64,000 bases of DNA from Cherax quadricarinatus (taxonomy: Eukaryota; Arthropoda; Malacostraca; Decapoda; Parastacidae), in NCBI RefSeq assembly GCF_038502225.1, contig NC_091378.1, positions 10,963,956-11,027,955 on the forward strand, read 5' to 3'. The position numbers and the translations under genes were made by a program. Positions 1 to 9,846 of the stretch are shown here, one piece after another; positions within the stretch are counted from its first letter, which is position 1; each line of letters starts with the position of its first letter. The notes under the pieces were generated by a model. The model did no database searches, was not told where the DNA came from, and saw only the letters and a list, made by a program, of their open reading frames with translations.

Positions 1-2
1 CA

Positions 3-2144
3 CTCAGTTTTAATATATCATGGAATTCCCCTAATAATGGCAATCAAGTCTCCGTCCCTGACTTTCGCTTGGCTGATTTCATAGGACTGAAAAATTACTT
101 AGGTGGGCTGAACTGGAATGACCTGACTAAGGGTCAGGTAGGTGGTGATGGTTGCCGATATGATGCTTTCCAGGGCATAGTTCTAGCTGCTCAGTCAAAT
201 TATGTTCCAAATAGGGAAATCAGATCAAACAAAAATGATCCTAAATGGATGAACAATAGATTAAAATATCTGATTGGTCAAAAGAGAGGCATATATAGGC
301 AAATCAAAAGAGGAGAGGGGCAATTGAGAAATCGATATATTCAGTTAAAGAGAGAAATAAAAAAGGGAATTAGAAAAGCAAAAAGAGATTATGAGGTTAA
401 AGTTGCAAGAGAATCGAAGACTAACCCAAAAGGATTCTTTCAGGTATACAGAAGTAAGATCAGGGACAAGATAGGCCCACTCAAAAGTTCCTCGGGTCAG
501 CTCACTGACAGTGATAAGGAAATGTGTAGAATTTTTAACACATACTTCCTCTCAGTTTTTACACAGGAGGATACCAGCGATATTCCAGTAATGATAAATT
601 ATGTAGAACAGGACGATAATAAACTGTGTACTATTAGGGTCACAAGTGACATGGTCCTTAGGCAAATAGATAAATTAAAACCTAACAAATCCCCAGGCCC
701 TGATGAACTGTATGCAAGGGTTCTAAAGGAATGTAAAGAGGAGCTTAGCACACCTTTGGCTAATCTTTTCAACATATCACTACAAACTGGCATGGTGCCA
801 GATAAGTGGAAAATGGCAAATGTGATACCTATTTTCAAAACAGGTGACAGGTCCTTAGCTTCGAACTATAGACCAATAAGCCTAACCTCCATAGTGGGAA
901 AATTTATGGAATCAATAATTGCCGAGGCAGTTCGTAGCCACCTTGAAAAGCATAAATTAATCAACGAATCTCAGCATGGTTTTACAAAGGGGCGTTCCTG
1001 CCTTACGAATTTATTAACTTTTTTCACTAAGGTATTTGAGGAGGTAGATCATGGTAATGAATATGATATTGTGTATATGGACTTCAGTAAGGCTTTTGAC
1101 AGGGTCCCACATCAGAGACTATTGAGGAAAATTAAAGCACATGGAATAGGAGAAATTTTTTCCTGGATAGAGGCATGGTTGACAAATAGGCAGCAGAGAG
1201 TTTGCATAAATGGGGAGAAATCAGAGTGGGGAAGTGTCACGAGCGGTGTTCCACAGGGGTCAGTGTTGGGCCCCCTGCTGTTCACAATCTACATAAACGA
1301 CATAGATGAGGGCATAAAGAGCGACATCGGCAAGTTTGCCGATGACACCAAAATAGGCCGTCGAATTCATTCTGACGAGGACATTCGAGCACTCCAGGAA
1401 GATTTGAATAGACTGATGCAGTGGTCGGAGAAGTGGCAGATGCAGTTTAATATAGACAAATGCAAAGTTCTAAATGTTGGACAGGACAATAATCATGCCA
1501 CATATAAACTAAATAATGTAGATCTTAATATTACGGATTGCGAAAAAGATTTAGGAGTTCTGGTTAGCAGTAATCTGAAACCAAGACAACAGTGCATAAG
1601 TGTTCGCAATAAAGCTAATAGAATCCTTGGCTTCATATCAAGAAGCATAAATAATAGGAGTCCTCAGGTTGTTCTTCAACTCTATACATCCTTGGTTAGG
1701 CCTCATTTAGATTATGCTGCACAGTTTTGGTCACCTTATTACAGAATGGATATAAATTCTCTGGAAAATGTACAAAGGAGGATGACAAAGTTGATCCCAT
1801 GTATCAGAAACCTTCCCTATGAGGATAGACTAAGGGCCCTGAATCTGCACTCTCTAGAAAGACGTAGAATTAGGGGGGATATGATTGAGGTGTATAAATG
1901 GAAGACAGGAATAAATAAAGGGGATGTAAATAGTGTGCTGAAAATATCTAGCCTAGACAGGACTCGCAGCAATGGTTTTAAGTTGGAAAAATTCAGATTC
2001 AGGAAGGATATAGGAAAGTACTGGTTTGGTAATAGAGTTGTGGATGAGTGGAACAAACTCCCAAGTACCGTTATAGAGGCCAGAACGTTGTGTAGCTTTA
2101 AAAATAGGTTGGATAAATACATGAGTGGATGTGGGTGGGTGTGA
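3..2144 (+). CDS. LINE-A ORF2: endonuclease C-terminus plus reverse transcriptase (5' partial)
   Basis: This is the polyprotein that nicks the target and copies the element RNA at the nick. The frame is open from the window edge, so no start is visible. The first 20 or so codons look like the end of an APE-type endonuclease. RT motifs follow in order: KSPGPDEL near residue 230, NYRPISLTS near 290, QHGFTKGRS near 330, DFSKAFDRVPH near 360, SGVPQGSVLGPLLF near 420 and the catalytic FADD near 445. The C-terminal region (LxSLERRRIRGDM, then WNKLPS and FKNRLDKYM) is typical of CR1/Jockey ORF2 ends. There is no internal stop, so this copy may be recent. The clade call (CR1 rather than L2) is a family-level judgement. 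Confidence 0.88.
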   Translation, partial: LSFNISWNSPNNGNQVSVPDFRLADFIGLKNYLGGLNWNDLTKGQVGGDGCRYDAFQGIVLAAQSNYVPNREIRSNKNDPKWMNNRLKYLIGQKRGIYRQIKRGEGQLRNRYIQLKREIKKGIRKAKRDYEVKVARESKTNPKGFFQVYRSKIRDKIGPLKSSSGQLTDSDKEMCRIFNTYFLSVFTQEDTSDIPVMINYVEQDDNKLCTIRVTSDMVLRQIDKLKPNKSPGPDELYARVLKECKEELSTPLANLFNISLQTGMVPDKWKMANVIPIFKTGDRSLASNYRPISLTSIVGKFMESIIAEAVRSHLEKHKLINESQHGFTKGRSCLTNLLTFFTKVFEEVDHGNEYDIVYMDFSKAFDRVPHQRLLRKIKAHGIGEIFSWIEAWLTNRQQRVCINGEKSEWGSVTSGVPQGSVLGPLLFTIYINDIDEGIKSDIGKFADDTKIGRRIHSDEDIRALQEDLNRLMQWSEKWQMQFNIDKCKVLNVGQDNNHATYKLNNVDLNITDCEKDLGVLVSSNLKPRQQCISVRNKANRILGFISRSINNRSPQVVLQLYTSLVRPHLDYAAQFWSPYYRMDINSLENVQRRMTKLIPCIRNLPYEDRLRALNLHSLERRRIRGDMIEVYKWKTGINKGDVNSVLKISSLDRTRSNGFKLEKFRFRKDIGKYWFGNRVVDEWNKLPSTVIEARTLCSFKNRLDKYMSGCGWV

Positions 2145-2291
2145 GTTAGACCTGATAGCTTGTGCTACCAGGTCGGTTGCCGTGTTCCTCCCTTAAGTCA
2201 ATGTGACCTGACCTGACTAGGTTGGGTGCATTGCCTTAAGCCGGTAGGAGACTTGGACCTGCCTCGCATGGGCCAGTAGGCCTTCTGCAGT

Positions 2292-2322
2292 GTTCCTTCG
2301 TTCTTATGTTCTTATGTTCTTA
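2292..2322 (+). repeat. LINE-A 3' octamer tail
   Basis: About 2.75 perfect copies of GTTCTTAT (2300-2322) are preceded by one degenerate unit GTTCCTTC. It marks the exact 3' end of LINE-A. The apparent ATG upstream of the gag frame at 2290 lies in this tail and is not a real BEL start. Confidence 0.85.
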
Positions 2323-3717
2323 AATGTAGATGACTCCTATAGTGAGGCAGTTGACTTGTTGGAGGTCACTTACGGTAACTTGGAGCAAAGTAGGCTGGAC
2401 CTAGTAGCTAATTTGGCTAGTTTGAAGACTCCAGATCACAACCGCAACAGCTTACAGCAATTTAGGATCAAACTAGAAAGCACTCTTAAGACCTTGAGTA
2501 ATAAATATGATCTGGAGGGAGCAGAGTGGTTGTTGAGTGCCTTGATTCAGAATAAATTGAACCACAAGACCATAGAGTGGTTATCTAACAGATATCACAA
2601 GGGTTACTTCAGGTTGGAAGAAATAAGAGTGGGACTGCAAGAGCTAATTGTCCAACTGCAGACCAGCCAACCCATTACCTCTAGGAATACCACGTCTACA
2701 GACCCCAGTGCACCTGTCAAGTTCCACAAAGGGAAACCTTATCCTAATATCAATAATCCTAAGCCACCTACTACACGGGGTTACGTAGGCACGTATCAAG
2801 TGACAGGGGCCAGTTATAGTGGTTCTCCACATCCAAGCAAGAGGAGGAAGTACCACAATAAGGGTAGCCCAGTTGATAAGAGGTCAGGCAAAGAAAGGAG
2901 AGATTGTATCTTCTGCAACGGTACTCATTTCTCTAAGAACTGTAATGCCTATAATTCATGGGATGTTAAAGTGGAAAGATTGGAAGAGCTTGCTAGATGT
3001 ATCAGGTGTCTAGGAAATCATAATGTAAGTGATTGCCGTGCTAACTTGCACTATTGTTATCAGTGTAACAAGGGAAGACACCACATAGCTATGTGTAAGG
3101 GCAGATCTAATCGTAATGATGGTAACAATAGTACTGATAGTGATAATAACCCGGACACAACAGTAGCCAACGTAAAGATTGCAGCTAACGTCGGTAATGA
3201 TGGCCTAGCTGAGGTAGCTTTGCCTGTGTTGGATGTGGTGATTAATGATAAACGGCGTAAATCCAAAACTGTAACAGCATTACTGGATCAGGGATCACAA
3301 CGTACCTTCATAAAACGTAACTGCCTTAATGGGATGAAGGTACAAATGGGAGATCCTGCTATACTCAAGCTATCTGGCTTTCTCTCGAATAAGAAGGCCC
3401 AGTCATACGACACTGTTTATGTAACTGTCAGGCTGGGCAATGAGAGAAAACGTATTAATGCCGTAATTGTGGATAGGCTCCCAGAGAAAATATCTACAAT
3501 AGGGCTTGGTAACGCTACTGAAAGGCTTTCAAGTAAGGTAAATTTGGCACCTTCTGGTATAAATAATGATTCTGTGGGGCCAATAGATATTTTGATAGGT
3601 AGTGACCATTATGCCACCTTTGTAAAGGGTATGACAAAGAAATGCGGAGTCACCCTTCTAAGGACCGCAGGAGGTCACGTGATGTATGGCAGGCTTCCTC
3701 GTACTGATAATGAATGA
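2323..3717 (+). CDS. BEL/Pao Gag-protease segment (5' truncated by LINE-A)
   Basis: This part packages the element RNA and cleaves the polyprotein. The first about 110 codons match the C-terminal half of the BEL Gag domain (DUF1759-like: YGNLE..., LKTLSNKYDLEGAEWLLSAL). Three zinc knuckles follow: CX2CX3HX4C (CIFCNGTHFSKNC), CX2CX3HX4C (CIRCLGNHNVSDC) and CX2CX4HX4C (CYQCNKGRHHIAMC). The retropepsin-like domain has ALLDQGSQRTF, where the usual DSG triad reads DQG, and ends with IDILIGSDHY as in other BEL proteases. The segment ends at a TGA at 3715-3717. The next segment continues in the same frame, so the two were one ORF or are joined by readthrough. Confidence 0.85.
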   Translation, partial: NVDDSYSEAVDLLEVTYGNLEQSRLDLVANLASLKTPDHNRNSLQQFRIKLESTLKTLSNKYDLEGAEWLLSALIQNKLNHKTIEWLSNRYHKGYFRLEEIRVGLQELIVQLQTSQPITSRNTTSTDPSAPVKFHKGKPYPNINNPKPPTTRGYVGTYQVTGASYSGSPHPSKRRKYHNKGSPVDKRSGKERRDCIFCNGTHFSKNCNAYNSWDVKVERLEELARCIRCLGNHNVSDCRANLHYCYQCNKGRHHIAMCKGRSNRNDGNNSTDSDNNPDTTVANVKIAANVGNDGLAEVALPVLDVVINDKRRKSKTVTALLDQGSQRTFIKRNCLNGMKVQMGDPAILKLSGFLSNKKAQSYDTVYVTVRLGNERKRINAVIVDRLPEKISTIGLGNATERLSSKVNLAPSGINNDSVGPIDILIGSDHYATFVKGMTKKCGVTLLRTAGGHVMYGRLPRTDNE

Positions 3718-6700
3718 CTGGAGAAAGCCATAAATACAGTTACGGTGTGTCTTACTCATGAAGTATCACCCCAGTATAAATATACTTCAATAGAGGATGA
3801 AGTTGAACCTGTGTATAAATTATGGGAATTGGACAGCATAGGGATCAATGTAAATGAAGAAAGTCCAGATGATTCCTTTACTCAAGAACAATACCAGAAG
3901 GATGTTAAATTTGAATCTGGACAATACTGGGTGAGACTTCCGTGGAAGCTGAACCATCCAGACCTACCAACTAATTACCGGATGGCGTATGGACAATTAA
4001 AGGCTCAGCTCCACGAATTGAGCAAGACACCAGAACTGTTGACTGCTTACGATGATATAATTAATGAGCAGTTAAATAATAAATTCATAGAGGAGGTACC
4101 TCCCGAGCAAGCCCAGATTTATGGTCACTATTTGCCACACCACGGAGTGAAGAAGGATTCTAAGACCACTCCTCTGAGGATTGTGTTTAATTGTAGTGCC
4201 AGGAGTAATAAAAGTGTACCTAGTTTGAATGACTGTTTGATGACAGGTCCGTCGTTGACGGAAAAACTGGGAGACATACTATTAAATTTCAGGGTTAAGA
4301 ATTATGCCTTTACGGCGGACATAAGTAAAGCTTTCCTGAGAGTGGGTCTGCAGGAGGCTGACCGGGATTGCACTAGGTTCTTATGGCCCGAGAATCCTAG
4401 TGACCCACTTAGTCCCCTGAAGACTTTTCGCTTCAGGAGTGTATTGTTTGGTGCTACCTCCAGTCCGTTCCTACTCCAGGCAACGATAAATGCACACCTT
4501 AAGCGTACGGGTGGTCCACTGAGTGGAGTAATGGGTAAACAATTTTATGTGGACAATTTCCTGGGGGTGACGTCTACTGAAGAGGAACTAATGAGCATAT
4601 ACGCAGGGGCTAATGAAATAATGCAAGGTGCAAATATGCCCCTGAGGGAATGGAACAGTAATTCGTCCAGTTTAAGGGTTCAAATAAATAAAGACAACCC
4701 TGGAGTTGAAGTGTCCAAATATAGTAATGTGCTGGGACTGACTTGGGACACAGAGGGAGACTTGTTATCGTTAAAGTCTAATAACTACAGCATGCCCAAT
4801 AAATTAACCAAGAGAGTCTTACTTGCAGAAGTTTCAAAATGCTTCGATCCACTAGGCTTAGTGTCCCCACTTACCATAAGAGGAAAATTGTTGATACAAG
4901 AAGCATGGAAGCTTAAGTGTGCTTGGGATGAAACCCTACCTGAGGAATTTGTTGAAAGGTGGGAAGAACTAATAGGGGAATATGTAAAATTACCAATGTT
5001 GGAGTTCCCACGTAATGTGGCCAGTCAAGATGGAGAAAATGTACTCCACATTTTTTGCGATGCTTCGAAATTAGCATATGGAGCAGTCACTTACCTTCAA
5101 TATAATAGTGCCATTTCTCTTGTTATGTCTAAGGCTAAGGTGGCTCCAATCAAATCACGCACCTTACCTCAGTTGGAATTAACGGCCATTTATGTAGGTG
5201 TCAAATTAGCCAATTATATAAGAAATAAATTGCGAGAGATAAATATCAGCGACACTGTAATTTGGTCTGATAACGAGGTATCCTTACAATGGATTCGTAA
5301 TGGTAACAGTAAGATTGTGTATGTACAAAACAGAGTCGCTGAAATCAATCAAATGCAGGAGAAATATAACAGTCTGGGTCAGCATATGTTAACCTTTAAT
5401 CACATTCCTGGTGACGAGAATCCAGCTGACTTCTTGTCTCGAGGCTTGACTTATGAAAAATTTGTGAGTGCTTTATCGTGGTTTAAAGGGCCAAGTTGGC
5501 TGGTGGACAAAATTAACTGGCCGGTGCAAAAGGCACATATTGCTCCTGTCGAAATTACGGTGAGCACCGCTCCGGTCAGTAGTCCCTCTTTAGCCATTGA
5601 TATGAATAGGTATTCTTCCTTACCTAAGCTGATTAGTGTGACAAGGTTAGTGTTTCAATTTATAAGTAAGATGAATATCTCACATAATTTTCCCCATCCC
5701 CTGAAATACTGGCTACAGAGGGTACAAGAAGAAACCTACAGGGATGAGATTAAAATCATGATGGACGGAAAAATTGTGAAAGGCTCAATAATAGAAAAGC
5801 TGGGGCTGTATTTAGAGGATGATGTAATTAGGTGCAGAGGCAGGTTACAAAATGCTGAATTGGGGGAATATGCTAAGCACCCTATCTTGCTGCCCAAAAC
5901 TCATCACCTGACAACCTTGATTGTCTTTAATGCCCATAATAACGTGATGCACGGTGGGGTACAGGATACCTTAAACTGTATTCGGGAAACCTTCTGGATT
6001 CCACAAGGACGGCAAAGTGTAAAAAGGGTTATCAAGTCTTGTGTAATATGTCGCCAGGTGGATGCCAGAACCTACATGTACCCAGGTCCTCCACCATTGC
6101 CCAAGGAATGCGTGCAGTTGGTAAAACCATTTGATGTGACCGGAGTGGACTATAGTGGGCCAATCATTTTAACAGGTACTTCAGATGGTGTCCCCTTGAA
6201 GGTGTATGTATGTCTATTTACTTGTACAGCTACTAGGGCTGTTCATCTAGAAGTGGCTCAGGACTTGTCTGCAGAACAGTTCATACAGCTGTTCCGGAAA
6301 TTTGCAGCTAGACGATCCTGTCCAAGATTGATGATCTCAGATAATGCCACCAATTTTGTAGCGGGTGCTCAACACTTGATGAAATTAAATAAGAGTGATG
6401 ATGTACAGTCTTTGTTGACCCAGCGAGGGTGTGTCTGGAAATTTATTACTCCCAGAGCCCCTTGGCAGGGAGGACTGTACGAAAGAATGATAGGTACAGT
6501 GAAAAGATGTCTTCGTAAGGTGCTACACAGGAAGAGAATTGATTTGGAGGAATTCCGGGCAGTGTTGGTGGAGGCAGAGAATCGGGTGAACAATCGCCCT
6601 CTGTCATACATGAGCGACACTCCTGACGCGGAGATACTGACTCCCTCTCACCTAATATGTGGACAAAGGTTAGAAGCTGCACCTATCTATAGAGATAATC

Positions 6701-7206
6701 CCGAGGGAAGTGATGAGGATTACAATAACGTGACTGTGTTGAGTGACAAGTTCAAAATGTTAAATAAGGTAATTATTCATTGGTCTGATGTGTGGCGTAA
6801 AGAATATCTTCTTACACTACGTGAACACTTTTATGGTGCGTCAGAGGCAGTAAACCGACAGAACATTCAACCAGGTGACATTGTGTTAATTGATACTGAA
6901 CAACATCGAACATTGTGGCCTCTGGGCAAGGTAGTTACATTATACCCAGATACACAAGGTGTTGTCAGAAACGTCAAAGTGTTGTGTCGTGGTCAGGAAA
7001 GTTTGCGTACCATTAATAAATTAATTCCCTTAGAATTAAATGGTGTTCAATCCAGTGCAGATGGAAATCTAAGGGAAAGTGACATGAGTGATATTAAAGA
7101 CACTGACCGGGTAATGCAAGAAGAAACTGTAGTAAGACCCACTAGGAAAACAGCAGCGCAATCTAGAGAGGGCTGGAATCGTCTCCTGGAGGAAGACGCA
7201 ATTTAA
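3718..7206 (+). CDS. BEL/Pao Pol: RT, RNase H, integrase, DUF5641-like domain
   Basis: This is the reverse transcriptase and integrase part of the polyprotein, which makes and inserts the element cDNA. Counting from 3745, the RT core spans about residues 130-330 with PLRIVFNCSARS, FTADISKAF and a YVDN catalytic box near 267 (the usual second Asp is Asn). RNase H begins at HIFCDAS near 435. The integrase zinc finger is at about 720-770 (H...H...CVICRQ). The integrase core has Asp in GVDYSGPI (about 801), Asp in ISDNATNF (about 865) and Glu in GGLYERM (about 908). A DUF5641-like domain (WSDVWRKEYL, PGDIVLI, WPLGKV) closes the protein. It is open over 1,160 codons in frame with the preceding gag segment and starts directly after its TGA, so no separate start codon is needed. 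Confidence 0.9.
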   Translation: MEKAINTVTVCLTHEVSPQYKYTSIEDEVEPVYKLWELDSIGINVNEESPDDSFTQEQYQKDVKFESGQYWVRLPWKLNHPDLPTNYRMAYGQLKAQLHELSKTPELLTAYDDIINEQLNNKFIEEVPPEQAQIYGHYLPHHGVKKDSKTTPLRIVFNCSARSNKSVPSLNDCLMTGPSLTEKLGDILLNFRVKNYAFTADISKAFLRVGLQEADRDCTRFLWPENPSDPLSPLKTFRFRSVLFGATSSPFLLQATINAHLKRTGGPLSGVMGKQFYVDNFLGVTSTEEELMSIYAGANEIMQGANMPLREWNSNSSSLRVQINKDNPGVEVSKYSNVLGLTWDTEGDLLSLKSNNYSMPNKLTKRVLLAEVSKCFDPLGLVSPLTIRGKLLIQEAWKLKCAWDETLPEEFVERWEELIGEYVKLPMLEFPRNVASQDGENVLHIFCDASKLAYGAVTYLQYNSAISLVMSKAKVAPIKSRTLPQLELTAIYVGVKLANYIRNKLREINISDTVIWSDNEVSLQWIRNGNSKIVYVQNRVAEINQMQEKYNSLGQHMLTFNHIPGDENPADFLSRGLTYEKFVSALSWFKGPSWLVDKINWPVQKAHIAPVEITVSTAPVSSPSLAIDMNRYSSLPKLISVTRLVFQFISKMNISHNFPHPLKYWLQRVQEETYRDEIKIMMDGKIVKGSIIEKLGLYLEDDVIRCRGRLQNAELGEYAKHPILLPKTHHLTTLIVFNAHNNVMHGGVQDTLNCIRETFWIPQGRQSVKRVIKSCVICRQVDARTYMYPGPPPLPKECVQLVKPFDVTGVDYSGPIILTGTSDGVPLKVYVCLFTCTATRAVHLEVAQDLSAEQFIQLFRKFAARRSCPRLMISDNATNFVAGAQHLMKLNKSDDVQSLLTQRGCVWKFITPRAPWQGGLYERMIGTVKRCLRKVLHRKRIDLEEFRAVLVEAENRVNNRPLSYMSDTPDAEILTPSHLICGQRLEAAPIYRDNPEGSDEDYNNVTVLSDKFKMLNKVIIHWSDVWRKEYLLTLREHFYGASEAVNRQNIQPGDIVLIDTEQHRTLWPLGKVVTLYPDTQGVVRNVKVLCRGQESLRTINKLIPLELNGVQSSADGNLRESDMSDIKDTDRVMQEETVVRPTRKTAAQSREGWNRLLEEDAI

Positions 7207-9139
7207 GTCGTCTAACAACGACTTCCGCCCGGCCGCAGTGTGGAAATTATTTAATTTCCGAAGCTATAGTGTCTAATAAGTGTTTAATGTGCTGATTTGG
7301 GTCAAAATGTATTTGCATTTTTAATGAAATCAGCTGGGTTCCCGCTGCGCCTGCGCAGATGTGCAGGGGGGTGGGGGGTCGAGCTGGGGGGGGCAGGTGG
7401 CGGGAGTGTTTTGAATGGGTGAGGAGGCTGAGAAAACCGGGAATGAGGAAACTGGCGTTCACGGTGGCCTAAGGATCAATATAGGCCTCAATTCATAATA
7501 GGAAGTGTCGTGACTGTCCCTAGTGAAGAGTGAGGGAACGTGATTTACGGGACCACCGTAAACGGGTTGTAAAATTAGTGAATAATGTTCGACCGGGTGG
7601 CAGGTGCACGGCCATGGTGTGTGTCCAGGGGAAATACCCGTGTGTTAATCCTCGCTCATCGGCCTCAGATCTTAATGGAGTGACCTCTAATTTGTATAAT
7701 AGTTATGAGACGTTAAATCGTCTTGTGAATGGTAATGTAATCAGTGATAATAACATTGAGTTAAGAGAATGCGGGATGTGAAATAGAGCGCCCTGCTCCG
7801 AGTGAACGTGTGACTCTCGTACCGGGGATAATGAAGATTTATGGAATCACGACTTCTAAACCGGGACAAACCGACGGATACCTCGTCCTGCCGGAATAAG
7901 AACCGTGTCTGTGTAGCAGGACTTCGAAATGAGATGGGGAATGGAGGAAATAAGGAGTATCAATCACCCACAGTTAAGTAACCTTTCTAGTTATAGCAGA
8001 CTGATGCTGGCCAGTTAGGTATGTTGTGATTAGATAGGTTATGAGTGATCCAGCTACATCAAGTGACCACCAGAGAATATCTGGTAAGTGGAGAGATTAT
8101 GTACAAGTGGTTTTCCTTGATGGATATATCCATGTGTAACCTACCCCCCCCCCTCTTCATTCAGTTACATTAATATAATCTATTCAGTCCACAATTAATT
8201 AGTAGCACCGTACTTGTGGGTGCTATCCAATCCATACTGGTCTCGGATAGATATGGATAAGATTGTGAGGTCGAAGGGACCACTTGCCGCGACCAGGGGT
8301 GGTTAAGTTTTCTCACATGTCTACACGGGGTGACTACGGTAAACAATATGATTGTCTCCCAATGAGTTTACTGGTATGTATATAATGTTGAGGTACATAC
8401 AGGTAAGCACCCTAGAAAATTTCCATAATAATAATAATAGAACTTTTCTTTGTCAGAGGAAAGAAAATCTCCCTGATAACATTGTGTATACACAGTGTAT
8501 AGTGTATACTACAGTGGCTCCCTAGTATATTGATGATAAAGGCTAAAGTGTCATTTGAAAACAGGTGAATTTGTAAATGAAGTGATAAGCCTATAGAGGC
8601 AGGTGCCAGAAGTCGCCAGAAACTTACCACAGGTCAGCTGTTTTAATAATCTTCCTGGCCTGCTAGTGTACTCGCATATAATCTAGTGATACCAGTGAAT
8701 AGCAGAATACAGTGTTGTAGTAGCAACTAACCAGTATTATAATGGTACTTAGTGGAGTGGAGTGACTTTCATTAGTTTCTTTTTTCTTGAAATACCAGAC
8801 GTTACTGTGAATTTCATATAACCTGTAGTTACCAGCGGTCGCAATATACACAACGAGAAGCAATTATTACTACAGAAAAAGCGTCCTTCCTCCAAAATTT
8901 GCACCAGTCAACTATAGTGATAATATAGCATTTATTGTGGTGGAGATACAGCGATTGATAAACAAGGGTGGAGGTCGACCGTTCGTCACTGTAGGAGTGC
9001 CAGCAGTCACCGATTTCTTCAACACGCAAGTTATACTTTTGTATCAGTCAAATCACATATTACTCGGGTAGATAATTTCCAGTAGATCCTTCATGTGTTA
9101 GCTCAAATCACCGACCAGTATGTTTAAATAAGTGACCCA
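7207..9139 (+). other. Non-coding stretch after BEL pol, probably includes its 3' LTR
   Basis: No convincing gene. A purine-rich G tract at about 7364-7406 could be the polypurine tract, with an LTR starting at TGTTTTG near 7407. An alternative LTR start is TGTGGA at 7239. Neither can be confirmed because the 5' LTR is not in the window. An 83-codon open frame at 7530-7781 has no recognisable domain. The rest is AT-rich with short GTATAC-rich palindromes near 8485-8515. Confidence 0.35.
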
Positions 9140-9233
9140 CTGATCAGATCAGATCGACTGGTCTCAGGAGGCCTGGTCTCAGACCGGGCCGCGGGGGCGT
9201 TGACCCCCGGAACTCTCTCCAGGTAAACTCCAG
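9140..9233 (+). repeat. LINE-B 3'-end fragment, copy 1
   Basis: This stretch matches the last about 90 bases of LINE-B at 13695-13782: GGAGGCCTGGTC, GACCGGGCCGCGGGGGCG and TCTCTCCAGGTAAACTCCAGG are shared. It is a 5'-truncated relic upstream of the long LINE-B copy. Confidence 0.8.
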
Positions 9234-9284
9234 GTCCGAACCCTTGACTGGTCCGAACCCTTGACTGGTCCGAACCCGGGACTG
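9234..9284 (+). repeat. 17-bp tandem repeat, 3 copies
   Basis: The unit GTCCGAACCCTTGACTG occurs twice perfectly and a third time with TT replaced by GG. It starts immediately after the LINE-B 3' end, so it may be an expanded target site or LINE tail. Confidence 0.9.
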
Positions 9285-9513
9285 GTTTCAAACGGTTTCG
9301 TTGGACAATAAAGCAGACTGTAAACAGATGGGGTTGTAGGCGCCCTTATAAACACAAACATTAAAAATCAGGAACGTGACGGTAAGCTGTCCAATATACA
9401 AAAACAGTTAGAAACAGAAATACAAATAGCTAGAGCTTCATTTAAGGAGGTTATTAATAGAATATTCAAGAGGTTGCTAGTAGAATTGCAGTAAATCAAC
9501 CATTCAAATCATT

Positions 9514-9846
9514 ATGAAGCTGTGTGTAGTCTGTGGTCAGTCAAACAAACGGGCTTCCACATGGATAAATTGTCATTTTTGTGGAAATTGGTGTCACGCC
9601 CCTTGTGCAGATATCCCAGAACTAGCTACAAGCAGTATTAAAACAGAGAAGTGTTTTTGGGTATGCCCAAATGAGGAAAATCTGTGGACTAAAATCACAA
9701 GGGTATTAAAAGAGGACAACATCAAAGCTGCTTTCATAGAAAACCTGGAAGCTTTCTACAACAGATGGGAACATAAAAAGTCTGGGCTGAATGGTACTGC
9801 CCTTGATACTGGCCATGTAGTCACAAACTTGATACTGGCCATGTAG
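9514..9846 (+). pseudogene. LINE-B ORF1 N-terminal part with PHD-like zinc finger
   Basis: ORF1 proteins of this group bind nucleic acid. The first 55 residues have a PHD-type cysteine/histidine pattern: CVVC, CHFC, WCHAPC and a final C in FWVCPNEE. A PHD-like finger in ORF1 is known in CR1/L2-type LINEs. The frame ends at 9844-9846 after a 26-bp tandem duplication (9802-9827 repeated from 9828), which throws the reading frame into a stop. The rest of ORF1 continues in another frame from about 9833. Confidence 0.7.

Larger units (their letters stand above)
1..2322 (+). mobile_element. LINE-A, CR1-like non-LTR retrotransposon, 5' end outside window
   Basis: The element runs in from the left edge, carries a pol-type ORF, then a short 3' UTR and a tail of GTTCTTAT octamers. 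Octameric 3' repeats in place of poly(A) are a hallmark of the CR1 group, which supports the assignment. The sequence right after the tail is the middle of a BEL/Pao gag gene, so LINE-A inserted into that element. The left junction and any target duplication lie outside the window. Confidence 0.85.
2323..7240 (+). mobile_element. BEL/Pao LTR retrotransposon internal region, 5' part displaced by LINE-A
   Basis: Domain order Gag (DUF1759-like), zinc knuckles, aspartic protease, RT, RNase H, integrase with H2C2 zinc finger, and a DUF5641-like C-terminal domain is diagnostic of BEL/Pao. The 5' LTR and Gag N-terminus are not in the window because LINE-A sits in the gag gene. The coding part is nearly undamaged apart from one in-frame TGA between the protease and RT segments. 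Confidence 0.9.

Noticed and set aside
7530..7781. 83-codon frame as a possible extra BEL gene (envelope-like)
   Set aside because: No signal peptide, membrane segment or glycoprotein features; it lies in probable LTR or flanking sequence.
9140..9300. CRISPR-like or phage-type repeat array from the 17-bp repeats
   Set aside because: Only three contiguous units with no spacers, in an animal genome, beside a LINE end.
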